This document shows positions 38,971 through 47,461 of a stretch of DNA of 64,000 nucleotides, piece by piece (position 1 is the first letter of the stretch; every line of letters starts with the position of its first letter). The notes below the pieces were generated by a model. The model worked only from the letters and a program-made list of their open reading frames with translations, did no database searches and was not told where the DNA came from. Both the position numbers and the translations under genes were made by a program. Source of the DNA: Natrinema salinisoli (lineage in GTDB: Archaea > Halobacteriota > Halobacteria > Halobacteriales > Natrialbaceae); assembly GCF_020405205.1 (NCBI RefSeq), contig NZ_CP084469.1, forward strand, positions 2,046,001 to 2,110,000. Reading direction: 5' to 3'.

Positions 38971-39231
38971 ATGGGAATTCGACAGGACGCGGTGTCGTTT
39001 TCGCGTCGGCTCCGCGAACAGGTCCGGTCGGCGGTCAGGGACTCCGGAGACGGACGGGAAGACCGAACGGACCCCGAGGACGACTCGGGTACCACGGTCG
39101 AATCGAGCGGCAACCTCTTTCACTGCTCTCGGTGTAGTGCCGTCTATATCGCCACCGAGAAGCACGTTTGCCCCCACTGTGAGACTGAAGTAGACCAAGT
39201 TCGGTCGACCCTGACGTGTAACGACCGGTAA
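38971..39231 (+). CDS. small zinc-ribbon protein
   Basis: Protein of 86 residues. An N-terminal basic helix (MGIRQDAVSFSRRLREQVRS) and acidic linker precede one zinc ribbon: FHCSRCSAVYIATEKHVCPHCETEV (CxxC-x12-CxxC). Haloarchaea have many such small zinc-ribbon proteins of unknown role. The start is the ATG at 38971; an earlier in-frame ATG at 38902 is less likely. Confidence 0.7.
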   Translation: MGIRQDAVSFSRRLREQVRSAVRDSGDGREDRTDPEDDSGTTVESSGNLFHCSRCSAVYIATEKHVCPHCETEVDQVRSTLTCNDR

Positions 39232-39276
39232 CCCGCTACTCCCGACCGTCGGTACAACCGTCTCCGAAACGGTTGC

Positions 39277-39702
39277 TTACTCGGACGACTCGAGGACCTC
39301 GATCAGGTTCCCCTCGGGATCGCGGAGGAACATGATCGTCGTCCCGCTCTCGGTCGTCCGCGGCTCGCTGATCGTCGGGACGTCCTCGGGAAGGGACTCG
39401 GAGAACGCCTCGAGATCGGCGACCGAGAGCCCGACGTGCGTCGCGCCCGGTTGGTTGAGTCCCGCCGCGGGAGATCCCCTCGCTTCGGGCTCGTACTCGA
39501 CGAGTTCGATTCGGGTTCCGTCGGCCTCGAGGTGTGCGAAGTCCGCGCTCGCACCCTCGACGTCGACGGCCTCGGCGAAGGCCTCGCCGCCGACGCTGAA
39601 GCGATTACTAACGGGGAGGTCGAGGACGTTTCGGTAGAACGCGAGCGTCTCCTCGAGGTCCGAGACGGTGATACCGACGTGATGTGCGCTGAGGTCTGCC
39701 AT
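39277..39702 (-). CDS. VOC (glyoxalase-like) family protein
   Basis: Protein of 141 residues with the paired beta-alpha-beta-beta-beta modules of the vicinal oxygen chelate fold. Candidate metal ligands are His in HHVGITVSDLEETLAFYRNVLDLP, Glu in TRIELVEY, His in GATHVGLSV and Glu in NLIEVLES. The pattern suits a glyoxalase I or methylmalonyl-CoA epimerase-like enzyme; substrate unknown. The segment before the chosen ATG is not conserved-looking. Confidence 0.85.
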   Translation of the reverse strand: MADLSAHHVGITVSDLEETLAFYRNVLDLPVSNRFSVGGEAFAEAVDVEGASADFAHLEADGTRIELVEYEPEARGSPAAGLNQPGATHVGLSVADLEAFSESLPEDVPTISEPRTTESGTTIMFLRDPEGNLIEVLESSE

Positions 39703-39883
39703 TGTCGGGTGGTACGAGCGGGCGGGAAAAACGCTTCCGTCTGCCGGTCGGTTACCGCGACCGGCAATCACGTTCGCGTTCGATTACAGTGCAACGACAG
39801 CGAGTCGCTGTGCGTCGGTGTTTCGCCTGTAATCGACGGCTGTGATTATTTACCGCTGATCCGTGTCAGCGTATCCCGTACTC

Positions 39884-39982
39884 ATGGCAGACGAACACGA
39901 ATGTGACCTCTGCGGACAGTCGTTCGACACCGAAGAAGAACTGCACGATCACGCTGAGGAGGAACACGAAGACGAAATGTAG
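39884..39982 (+). CDS. 32-residue C2H2 zinc-finger micro-protein
   Basis: ATG at 39884 to TAG at 39982. The sequence contains a classic C2H2 finger: Cys7-x2-Cys10-x12-His23-x4-His28 (CDLCGQSF...HDHAEEEH). Almost the whole protein is the finger plus acidic residues. A TTATTTA box lies about 35 bases upstream. Haloarchaea are known to express many zinc micro-proteins; this one is small enough to be missed by routine gene callers. Confidence 0.75.
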   Translation: MADEHECDLCGQSFDTEEELHDHAEEEHEDEM

Positions 39983-40131
39983 CCGCGTCGGATCGCTTCG
40001 CCCATTTTTCGCCGGTGAGACGCCGAGAGTGACTACCCGGTTCGACCCGTCGATGTCCCGGCACTCGGTGCCGATAGCGATCGATCGGACCGATTTCAGC
40101 GGCGGTCGGTTCGCTCCTCGTTCGCGAGCTA

Positions 40132-40202
40132 TAGTAGTCGTTGAAACGATTTACTCACCACTCGCCCCTGAGCGGGAGTACAATGACTTTCAACGACTAT
40201 TA
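40132..40202. mobile_element. 71-bp MITE-like element, AGTCGTTGAAA family, copy 1
   Basis: Ends: TAGTAGTCGTTGAAA at 40132-40146 and TTTCAACGACTATTA at 40188-40202 (14 of 15 bases match as inverted repeats). The inner part corresponds to the reverse complement of the longer copy at 49041-49148 (CGATTTACTCACC... and GGGAGTACAATGACTTTC). The right end supplies the stop codon of the VOC gene that enters it. Confidence 0.75.
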
Positions 40203-41128
40203 AATTCAGTCGAGAGGTCCGGCAGTCCCGCTTCGATCTCGCCGCGTCGATCTTCCAACCACTCGGGGAGGACGAGACGCTCGCCGAGTTCCTCGAGCTC
40301 CTCGTCGACCGTGTACCCCGGCTCCTCGGTCGCGAACTCGAAGAGCACGCCGCCGTGTTCGCGGACGTACACCGACTCGAACCACTTTCGGTCGATGATC
40401 TCGGTCGGTCGGAGTCCCTGTCCGGAGAGGACGTCGCGCCACTCGGACTGCTCGTCCGCAGTCGTCTGGAACGCCACGTGATGGACGGTCCCGGCACCGG
40501 GTTGACCGCGGGGTGCCTGCGGTTCCTCGAGGATATCCACGACGTATCCGAGGTCGCCGCTGCTCTCGTATCGTCGGCGGCTGCCGCCCTCGTCCGTCCG
40601 GCTGTACCCCATCGCCCTCAAAACTTCCTCGGTCGGCCCAGCCGTCGCCAGCGACAGCGTCACGCCGAAGAAGCCTCGAATCGCGTGCTCGTCCGGAACC
40701 GACCCCTCGGGCGGATCGCCGGCGGGCGCATCGGCCCTGGCGACGAGCTCGAGCGGAAGCCCGTCGGGATCTTCGAAGGAAACGACGGTGTCTCCGAACC
40801 GCTCGTGTCGTTCGGCGTCGACGCCGGCGTCCGTTAGGCGCTCGGTCCAGAACTCGACCGCGCCTTCCGGGATCAGGAAGGCGACCGCGCTCGCCTGTCC
40901 CGTGCCGACCTGCCCCTGTCGGGCGTCGGGGTAGGGGAAGAACGTCATACTGGTTCCGGGGCTCCCGCCGTGGTCGCCGTAGAACAGGTGATAGACCGAG
41001 ACGTCGTCCTGATTGACGCTTCGCTTTACGAGCCGAAGGCCGAGCGTCTCGGTGTAGAACTCGAGGTTGCGACGGGGATCGCTGCCGATGGCGGTCACGT
41101 GGTGGATGCCGGGAATGGCTGCTGGCAT
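40190..41128 (-). CDS. ring-cleaving dioxygenase-like VOC protein (MhqO type)
   Basis: Protein of 312 residues with two VOC modules. IPGIHHVTAIGSDPRRNLEFYTETLGLRLVKRSVNQDD is typical of MhqO/LinE-like extradiol dioxygenases; metal ligands are probably His in GIHHVT, His in TVHHVAFQT and Glu in GVLFEFATEEPG. Such enzymes cleave catechol- or hydroquinone-type rings in quinone detoxification. The last two residues and the TGA stop (NSR-stop) lie inside a MITE, so the original C-terminus was changed by the insertion. Confidence 0.88.
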   Translation of the reverse strand: MPAAIPGIHHVTAIGSDPRRNLEFYTETLGLRLVKRSVNQDDVSVYHLFYGDHGGSPGTSMTFFPYPDARQGQVGTGQASAVAFLIPEGAVEFWTERLTDAGVDAERHERFGDTVVSFEDPDGLPLELVARADAPAGDPPEGSVPDEHAIRGFFGVTLSLATAGPTEEVLRAMGYSRTDEGGSRRRYESSGDLGYVVDILEEPQAPRGQPGAGTVHHVAFQTTADEQSEWRDVLSGQGLRPTEIIDRKWFESVYVREHGGVLFEFATEEPGYTVDEELEELGERLVLPEWLEDRRGEIEAGLPDLSTEFNSR

Positions 41129-41197
41129 ACGAGGACGTACGTATTTCGATCGGAATAATCCCGGGGCCGGACCCGCAGCCGACGACTCGAACGCGGG

Positions 41198-42052
41198 TCA
41201 GTCCCCCTCGAGGAACTCGCGAAGGTGGTCGCCGTAGGCGTCCGGTCGATCGGCCATGACCCAGTGGTTCGCGTCGTCCAGCCCGACGAGTTTCGTGTCG
41301 GCGATGTCCTCGTCCAGCCGCTCGGCGTAGGAGATCGGCTGGAACTCGTCGTCGGCACCCCACAGCAGGAGCGTCCGCGCCGTAATCTCGCTCGGGTCGA
41401 TCTCGGTCGTGTGACTCGTGTTCGTCCCGATTGCGTTTCGCGAAACCGAGACGACCGCTTCCTCGGAGTCCCAGGGGGCGAGCATCCCCTCGACGAACGC
41501 GTCGTCGGCCTCGCCGGCCAGCGTATCCCGGAAGAGCCCTTCGAGCATCTCCTGAAGATCGTCGGGACTCATCCCCTCGATCGTCGAGGGCAGTCCGAGG
41601 TCGACGATCGTCTGGATCGGCCACGAGTCGTAACAGACGCCGTTCGAAAGCACGAGCGTCTCGACCGCATCCGGATTGTGAGCGGCGTACCGGAGTGCCA
41701 CGCCACCGCCGAGGTCGTGTCCGACGAAGGTGATCGTCTCGAGCCCCAGTTCCTCGAGCAGGCCGTCGATCATGGCCTCCTGGGCACGGATCGAGCGGTC
41801 GAAGCCGTCGTGCATTGCCGAGTTCCCGTAGCCGATCATGTCCGGCGCGATGACCCTGTACTCGTCCGAAAGCGGCGGTGCGACCTCGCGAAAGAGGAAC
41901 GACGACGTCGGAATGCCGTGGCAGAACACCACCGGCTCGCCGTCGCCGTCGTCGTAGTAGGCTACCTCGAGGTCGTGGTCGTCCACGGTAACGGTCGTCT
42001 TCTCCTGACCGTCGGACCAGGTTTCGTACTCCATGCCGTGTCGCGCTGCCAC
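41198..42052 (-). CDS. alpha/beta hydrolase, haloalkane dehalogenase / epoxide hydrolase-like
   Basis: Protein of 284 residues. CHGIPTSSFLFREV holds the oxyanion-hole region in the form seen in haloalkane dehalogenases (HGNPTSSYLWR), and the nucleophile is Asp in VGHDLGGGVAL, not Ser, which points to the dehalogenase/epoxide hydrolase branch. A catalytic acid in LLLWGADDEFQP and the base His in DDANHWVMAD can be seen. The ATG at 42034 is an alternative start. Substrate not predictable. Confidence 0.85.
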   Translation of the reverse strand: MAARHGMEYETWSDGQEKTTVTVDDHDLEVAYYDDGDGEPVVFCHGIPTSSFLFREVAPPLSDEYRVIAPDMIGYGNSAMHDGFDRSIRAQEAMIDGLLEELGLETITFVGHDLGGGVALRYAAHNPDAVETLVLSNGVCYDSWPIQTIVDLGLPSTIEGMSPDDLQEMLEGLFRDTLAGEADDAFVEGMLAPWDSEEAVVSVSRNAIGTNTSHTTEIDPSEITARTLLLWGADDEFQPISYAERLDEDIADTKLVGLDDANHWVMADRPDAYGDHLREFLEGD

Positions 42053-42172
42053 GTCGATGTCAATAGAGGTTGGCGTCCGTCAGTGCTCGGACGTGTTCGC
42101 GGCAGCCGATCGCTGCCGCTCAAAGGACCTCGTGACGGGATTCGGAGCCGGTTCGACGTCGGAATTCCGCCG

Positions 42173-42478
42173 TCAATCGTCGGCAGGATCACGACCGCGC
42201 GTCTGAGTCTCCGCGCTCGCAAACAGCTCGTCGTTGAGCGAATAGATGTGCTGTCTGGCGTCCGAAAACGAGATCTGCGAGTCGACGAGATCGTGTTCCT
42301 CGAGTTGCTTCAGCGCGTAGCGGACCGTTCGGGTGGGAAGCATGGTTTCCGTCGCGAGCTGGGACTGCGTGAGCCTGCCCTCGTGTGCGAGGACCGTCAG
42401 CACGAGTTTGGCGCTCGGCGGCGTGTCGTCGACGGCGTCCGGGGCTGTATCCGCGGTGAGAACGACCTGATCACTCAT
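42173..42478 (-). CDS. MarR-like winged-helix protein
   Basis: Protein of 101 residues. After a short disordered N-terminus, AKLVLTVLAHEGRLTQSQLATETMLPTRTVRYALKQLEEHDLVDSQISFSDARQHIYSL forms one winged helix-turn-helix. This small MarR/TrmB-like type is frequent in haloarchaea. It lies between the two dehalogenase-like genes and could regulate them, but nothing in the sequence proves it. Confidence 0.82.
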   Translation of the reverse strand: MSDQVVLTADTAPDAVDDTPPSAKLVLTVLAHEGRLTQSQLATETMLPTRTVRYALKQLEEHDLVDSQISFSDARQHIYSLNDELFASAETQTRGRDPADD

Positions 42479-42596
42479 GTATCGATTCTCTCGCCACGGA
42501 TCGGCTTGAATGACTCTCGGCAATGCACGGGTCCCGCACAGCCGCGGTCGAGCGCGGCTTAAAACCGTAGTCGTCTCGACATTTTGAGCGGCGTAT

Positions 42597-43280
42597 CTAG
42601 ACGCCGAGTGCGTCCGCGAGCTCGTGAATCGACTCGACGGTCAGGTCCGGCTGACCGGCGATCGACTCCCACGGCCGCCCCTTCCGGTCGACCCACGCGC
42701 CCTGCATGCCGGCGTGTTTGGCACCCATGACGTCGTACCAGCCGGCGGTGGCGTGGACGATTTCGTCGATCGGCGTTCCGGTTCTGGCGGCCGCGTGGCG
42801 GTACAGCTCGGCGGCGGGTTTGAACGTCTCCACCTCGTCGGCGCTGATCGAATCCGCGAGGAGGTCGCCGACGTCGGCGTGGGCGATCATCGAGGAGAGC
42901 ATGTCGGGATCCCCGTTCGAGACGACGTAACAGTCGTAGCCGCCCTCGCGGAGCCGTTCGATCCCGTCCCGGACGTCGTCGAAGACCTCGAGTTCGTGGT
43001 AGACCGCCAGAATTTCGTCGCGCTCGTCCGCGGTGATGTCGACGTCGAAGGCGTCCAGCGCGTACTGGAGCGCGTCCCGATTCATCTCGTAGAACGGCTG
43101 GTAGGAGTCGATGTGATTCGCGACGAGCGTGTACTCGAGCGATCGGAGCCGCCACAGCGTCGACACCGGCTCGGGGTCGTCGACGCGATCCGCGAGGGCC
43201 TGCGCGGCCGCATCGACGTCGACGATGGTGCTGTAGGAGTCGAACGTGACCGTCGTGACGCGGTCGGGGTCGAATGGCAT
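42597..43280 (-). CDS. haloacid dehalogenase type II-like HAD hydrolase
   Basis: Protein of 227 residues. It has the L-2-haloacid dehalogenase layout: nucleophile Asp in TVTFDSYSTIVDV, VVSNGDPDML, Lys in ETFKPAAELYRHAA, and the C-terminal ATAGWYDVMGAKHAGMQGAWVDRKGRPWE. It could release halide from 2-haloacids, or act as a phosphatase. The second aspartate typical of phosphatases (DxD) is replaced by Tyr-containing DSYST, as in true dehalogenases. Confidence 0.87.
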   Translation of the reverse strand: MPFDPDRVTTVTFDSYSTIVDVDAAAQALADRVDDPEPVSTLWRLRSLEYTLVANHIDSYQPFYEMNRDALQYALDAFDVDITADERDEILAVYHELEVFDDVRDGIERLREGGYDCYVVSNGDPDMLSSMIAHADVGDLLADSISADEVETFKPAAELYRHAAARTGTPIDEIVHATAGWYDVMGAKHAGMQGAWVDRKGRPWESIAGQPDLTVESIHELADALGV

Positions 43281-43443
43281 TCGGCTGGAACGACAGGGCG
43301 AGTCGCAATAGTTCTCGGGCGATCGTCTCGAGGAATCGCGGACTATCATCAAGGAATGCAGATGTAAGCACGGAACGAGATACCAGTCTGGCGAGAGCGC
43401 AGTAGCTCGTGAAAAGAGGACGACCGAATCGATCGAACGACGG

Positions 43444-43926
43444 CTACTCGCCGAACGGGTCCTCGTAGTCGTTGCGGATGAAGTACCGGACCCAGTTGCC
43501 GTAGGTACGGTCGGCGGGGTGGTCCGCGACCTGCTCGAAGCGGATCGTGCCGTTTTCGTCGATGACGTACACGCCCGAGATGCCGGTGAGGCCGTGACTG
43601 GTCTCCTCGGTGCCGCTGTACTGGTCGGCGACCTCGCCGTCCGGATCCGCCTGGAGCTGAATCTCGAGGTCGTAGCGGTCGCGCATCTCCGTGACCCGCG
43701 ACAGAGGATCGGTCACTACGGGTAGGACGTCGACGTTTTCGTTGAACCAGAGGTCGTAGGAGACCTCGCTGAACGTCTGGAGCTGTTCCGCACAGAAGCT
43801 ACACCAGTGGCCGCGGTTGATGATGACGATGGCCGGTCCCTCCTCGAGTCGGTCCGAGAGCGATACGTCCCCGCCAGCGGTGCTCGGAAGCGTGAAGTCT
43901 GGCGCTTGGTCGCCTTCTAATCCCAT
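43444..43926 (-). CDS. peroxiredoxin-like redoxin
   Basis: Protein of 160 residues with the AhpC/TSA fold: GDQAPDFTLPSTAGGDVSLSD at the start and the active site INRGHWCSFCAEQL (Cys42 and Cys45). The CxxC arrangement is unlike the TPxC motif of classical peroxiredoxins and resembles the PRX-like2/thioredoxin-like group. A thiol reductase or peroxidase role in the cytoplasm is likely. Confidence 0.88.
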   Translation of the reverse strand: MGLEGDQAPDFTLPSTAGGDVSLSDRLEEGPAIVIINRGHWCSFCAEQLQTFSEVSYDLWFNENVDVLPVVTDPLSRVTEMRDRYDLEIQLQADPDGEVADQYSGTEETSHGLTGISGVYVIDENGTIRFEQVADHPADRTYGNWVRYFIRNDYEDPFGE

Positions 43927-44008
43927 ACACGAAAGATGGTCTACAGTGGGGTATGTCTGTGGGCTACCTGTGGAAGCACGTGCGGAGTGGAGCGTCGCCG
44001 TGAGCCGG

Positions 44009-45100
44009 TCACTCCCGGAGGAAATCGGTCGCGAGACCGGGGAGGACCGTCTCCCCGAAGTGGACGGCGAGGACGACGACGATCGGGCCGAGGAACAGTC
44101 CCCACCAGCCGAAGGCGAGCGTGCCGAGGAAATAGCCGAGCAGGACGAGTCCCATGTGAACGCCGCTGCGCGCGGAGAGGAACGACCGGGCGAAGAAGTC
44201 GGGGATGGTGTCGACGACGACGAGCGTGAGGGCGAAGAAGGCGATCGGGTGCCAGAGGGGTTTCGGAGTCGTCAGCGCGGCTCCGAGGAGGAGCAACCCG
44301 TAGGGAACGTAGACGATTTTCATTCCGACCGCGGGGATCAACGTCCCGATCCCGATGAGCAGGGAGAGTAACGCCGGCGTCCAGACGACGGGGCCGCCCG
44401 AAGAGAGGGCGTTGAGGCCGTAGTAGATGACGGCGGCGGCGCCGGCTGCGACCACGATCACTGCCAGATTGCTGAGGAAGATCGTCTCGAGATCGTCGTC
44501 GACCGCCTGGGTGTACGAGACGATATCGGCCTCGTGATCGATGCTCTCGTAGAACCACTGGCGCAACTTCCAATCGTCGCGCAGGAGGTAGAAGAGGAAC
44601 GTGATCATGAGAAAGAATTTGGCCAGAATCGAGAAGATAATCGCGAGGATCCCCTGGAGCCGCCCGACGACGCCCGACAACCGCTGACGGAGCACGCTCG
44701 TGATCGAGCCGCCGGACCCGGACGTGATCGCGTCCCGTAGCCTATCGATGTTCCCCTCCCTGACCAATCGCAGATACGGCTGGAAGAGCGATCGATACGC
44801 CTCGAGATCGCTCGCGGCGAGGAACTGATCGAGCTCCCTGAGCGCGACGACGACCGCGTAGGCGACGACGGCGAGCATCGGGAGGATGACGAACAGGATC
44901 GTGGCCGTCGCCGTCACGTTCGGGTGGTCGACGACCCGATCGAGCTGGCGGTAGAGCGGGCGCGTCGCATAGTACAGGAATATCGCGAAGAGGAACGGAC
45001 CGATGTACCGGAAGAGGGCGAGCCCGATCAGGACCGCGAGGACAAGTCCGAGCACGACCCAGGCGACGCGCTTTCCGTCCCAATTGTCGAAAACGCCCAT
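44009..45100 (-). CDS. AI-2E family transporter
   Basis: Protein of 363 residues with seven to eight hydrophobic helices and a central charged domain (about 95-150), as in the AI-2E/PerM (COG0628) family. Conserved-looking end: LVLLGYFLGTLAFGWWGLFLGPIVVVLAVHF. Family members export small molecules or act as Na+/H+ antiporters; the substrate is unknown. The start MGVFDNWDG is preferred to an ATG nine codons upstream. Confidence 0.88.
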   Translation of the reverse strand: MGVFDNWDGKRVAWVVLGLVLAVLIGLALFRYIGPFLFAIFLYYATRPLYRQLDRVVDHPNVTATATILFVILPMLAVVAYAVVVALRELDQFLAASDLEAYRSLFQPYLRLVREGNIDRLRDAITSGSGGSITSVLRQRLSGVVGRLQGILAIIFSILAKFFLMITFLFYLLRDDWKLRQWFYESIDHEADIVSYTQAVDDDLETIFLSNLAVIVVAAGAAAVIYYGLNALSSGGPVVWTPALLSLLIGIGTLIPAVGMKIVYVPYGLLLLGAALTTPKPLWHPIAFFALTLVVVDTIPDFFARSFLSARSGVHMGLVLLGYFLGTLAFGWWGLFLGPIVVVLAVHFGETVLPGLATDFLRE

Positions 45101-45223
45101 GGGTAACCCCACAGGAGTAAGCGCCAAAAACGTCCGTCACAGCGAGTGAAACGGTGATCGACCCGTGACTATCACGTCGAGAAACGGGAGCCGATCGACA
45201 CGTCTTACTGGCTCGAACTCGCG

Positions 45224-46024
45224 TCACTCGATCACGGCCCGCACCTGCAGATATTCGACGCGGATCGCGTTGTCGCCGAACCAGTCCTCGAGCGCGGCCA
45301 CCGCGTCTCGGCGCAGCCCGGCCCGCGCCTCGTCGTCGTCCATCCGCCGGAGGACGGGCGAAAGCGGTCCCGACTCTTCGGCGAACTCCCGCCAGAAGTG
45401 CTGCGGCGTGGCGTATCGGAACTCGAGGAGGCGGCGCTGGAAGGACAGGTCGGCGACGCCGGCGAACTGGTCCCGAACGAAGTCGGGGTCGCCCCACTGC
45501 AGGTGCGACCAGGGATCGCTCGGCGATTCCGTCACGTGGTCGGTCAGGACCGTCGTGAGGTCGCCGACGACGCCGTTGGGCGACCACGCGGTGAAACAGA
45601 CCCGTCCGCCCGACGTCGTCACGCGGCGGAGTTCCGCCCCGGCACGGGTCGAATCGGGGGCGAACACGTGGCCGAAGTTCGAGAGCACGACGTCGAACGC
45701 GTCGTCGGGAGCCGGGAGGGTTTCGGCGTCGCCGATGAGCCAGCCGATGTCGTCGTACCCGGCGAGCGTCGCGTTTTCCCGAGCGAGCTCGAGCATGTCG
45801 TGGGCCAGGTCGAGGCCGACGACCGCCGCACCCGCACGTCGAGCGGTCAGCGCGGCGTTGCCCGTCCCGCAGCCGACGTCGAGGACGCGATTGCCCGGAT
45901 CGATGCCGGCGACGTTGACCAGCCGCGCGATGGCGGGCAGCATGTTCGGGGCCATCGCGGGATACCGCCCGGCCGACCAGACGTGTCTCGCGGATCGATC
46001 GCTTCCCTCGGTCGGATCCTCCAT
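45224..46024 (-). CDS. class I SAM-dependent methyltransferase
   Basis: Protein of 266 residues. Motif I VLDVGCGTGNAAL, motif II VVGLDLAHDMLELA, and AFDVVLSNFGHVFAP are typical of the UbiE/Methyltransf_11 group. The ATG at 46024 (MEDPTEGSDRS) is favoured since the preceding 61 codons read like non-coding sequence. Substrate not recognisable; neighbours do not form a clear pathway. Confidence 0.88.
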   Translation of the reverse strand: MEDPTEGSDRSARHVWSAGRYPAMAPNMLPAIARLVNVAGIDPGNRVLDVGCGTGNAALTARRAGAAVVGLDLAHDMLELARENATLAGYDDIGWLIGDAETLPAPDDAFDVVLSNFGHVFAPDSTRAGAELRRVTTSGGRVCFTAWSPNGVVGDLTTVLTDHVTESPSDPWSHLQWGDPDFVRDQFAGVADLSFQRRLLEFRYATPQHFWREFAEESGPLSPVLRRMDDDEARAGLRRDAVAALEDWFGDNAIRVEYLQVRAVIE

Positions 46025-46145
46025 AACCGGTCGTCGGTGGCCACACACAAAAACAGATAGCTCCGCCCGACTCCTCATCGGCCCCGACAGCGACTGAAAC
46101 GGTCCCAGAGCCACAGTTTTGTGACACGGCCCCGTGTCCCGTGGT

Positions 46146-46847
46146 ATGGCACGAACCGCAGTTATCGGCGGCGTCGGTCCCGGCCTCGGCGCATCGCTCG
46201 CCCGCAAATTCGTCGACGAGGGCTGTCAAGTCGGGCTGTTCGCTCGGTCGGCGGACTACCTCGAGGACCTGGCGGCCGACCTCGGCGACGACGCGCTCGC
46301 CGTTCCGACGGACATCACGGATCCGGACGCGGTCGAGGCGGGCTTTCGAGAGGTTCGCGACGCCTTCGGTCCCGTAGATATCCTCGTCAATCACGCGAGC
46401 GGTGGCTCCTGGAAAGGCGTCCGGGACATCTCTCCGGCGGAGTTCGAGCAGGCGTGGGAGGTCTCGGCCCACGGCGCGCTCCTGTGCTCGCAGGAAGCCG
46501 TCGAAGATATGCTCGCCGCGGACGGCGGGACGATCATCTTCACCGGCGCGACCTCCGCTGTTCGCGGGCGGGGCGGCGCAATCGGCTTCAGCGCGGCCAA
46601 GTTCGGGGTTCGTGGAATGGCCGAATCCATGGCTCGAGAGCTCGGTCCCGAGGGAATCCACGTCGCTCACGTGGTGATCGACGGCCAGATCGAGACGCCG
46701 CGGGTTCGCGAGTCCCAGCCCGACCGCGACGAGGCGGAGTTCCTCGACCCGGACGCCATCGCCGACTCCTACTGGCACCTCGTGACGCAGGATCGATCCG
46801 CGTGGACCCTCGAACTCGACGTTCGACCTCACGTCGAGGAGTTCTGA
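46146..46847 (+). CDS. SDR-family protein lacking the catalytic tyrosine
   Basis: Protein of 233 residues with a Rossmann start, AVIGGVGPGLGASLARKF, and the NNAG-like VNHASGG. At the position of the catalytic YxxxK the sequence is GFSAAKFG, so Phe replaces Tyr while Lys is kept; the preceding Ser is in FTGATSAV. The protein may bind NAD(P) but should not be a typical SDR reductase. Its start is chosen four codons inside the open frame, at the first residue of the Rossmann strand. Confidence 0.85.
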   Translation: MARTAVIGGVGPGLGASLARKFVDEGCQVGLFARSADYLEDLAADLGDDALAVPTDITDPDAVEAGFREVRDAFGPVDILVNHASGGSWKGVRDISPAEFEQAWEVSAHGALLCSQEAVEDMLAADGGTIIFTGATSAVRGRGGAIGFSAAKFGVRGMAESMARELGPEGIHVAHVVIDGQIETPRVRESQPDRDEAEFLDPDAIADSYWHLVTQDRSAWTLELDVRPHVEEF

Positions 46848-46950
46848 CCGTCGTCCGAAGTCTTCCAGTGCGTTCGGAACGCGTCGAGCAGAGCCGAGGC
46901 CGTTCGTCGCCAAACGAGGGCTTATTCCCCCAGGGCGTCGATGCGTCGAT

Positions 46951-47319
46951 ATGACACGCGTCGCGTTGATCGCCCACGACGAGAAGAAGCCGGACCTCAT
47001 CGACTTCGCTCGAGCGCACGAAGACCAACTACGGGCGTACGAACTGATCGCGACCGGAACGACGGGAAAGCGGCTGATCGACGAGATCGGCCTCGAGGTC
47101 GAGCGAAAGGAATCGGGACCGCTCGGCGGGGACATGATGATCGGGTCGGAGGTCGCGGAGGGGAAACTCGACGGGGTCGTCTTCCTCCGGGATCCGCTCC
47201 GAGCCCAGCCCCACGAGCCCGATATCTCGGCGCTGTTGCGCATCTGTGACGTTCACGATACGGCGCTCGCGACGAACCTCGCCTCCGCGGAGTTCCTCAT
47301 CGAAGGGTTAGCGGAGTAG
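46951..47319 (+). CDS. mgsA: methylglyoxal synthase
   Basis: Protein of 122 residues. IAHDEKKPDLIDFA, LIATGTTGKRL, the catalytic GPLGGDMMIG and FLRDPLRAQPHEPDI match MgsA, which converts dihydroxyacetone phosphate to methylglyoxal and phosphate. Length is normal. It may link with the glyoxalase-like VOC protein at 39277, though they are 7 kb apart. Confidence 0.95.
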   Translation: MTRVALIAHDEKKPDLIDFARAHEDQLRAYELIATGTTGKRLIDEIGLEVERKESGPLGGDMMIGSEVAEGKLDGVVFLRDPLRAQPHEPDISALLRICDVHDTALATNLASAEFLIEGLAE

Positions 47320-47461
47320 TCCTCGACTGCCGTCGATTCGACCACCGCTCGATCGGTATCGATCACCCCCGTGAAGTGGGGTGTGAACCACCGCGTCCGT
47401 TTCTGCCGCCGTCTCGGCCCGAAGGGATAGCTTCAACCCGCTCGAGCCCCCTGTCACGCCT

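Noticed and set aside
44742-47243. Minus-strand open frame of 833 codons spanning several genes
   Set aside because: It runs through the AI-2E, methyltransferase, SDR and mgsA genes in wrong frames; it is an effect of low stop-codon frequency in high-GC DNA.
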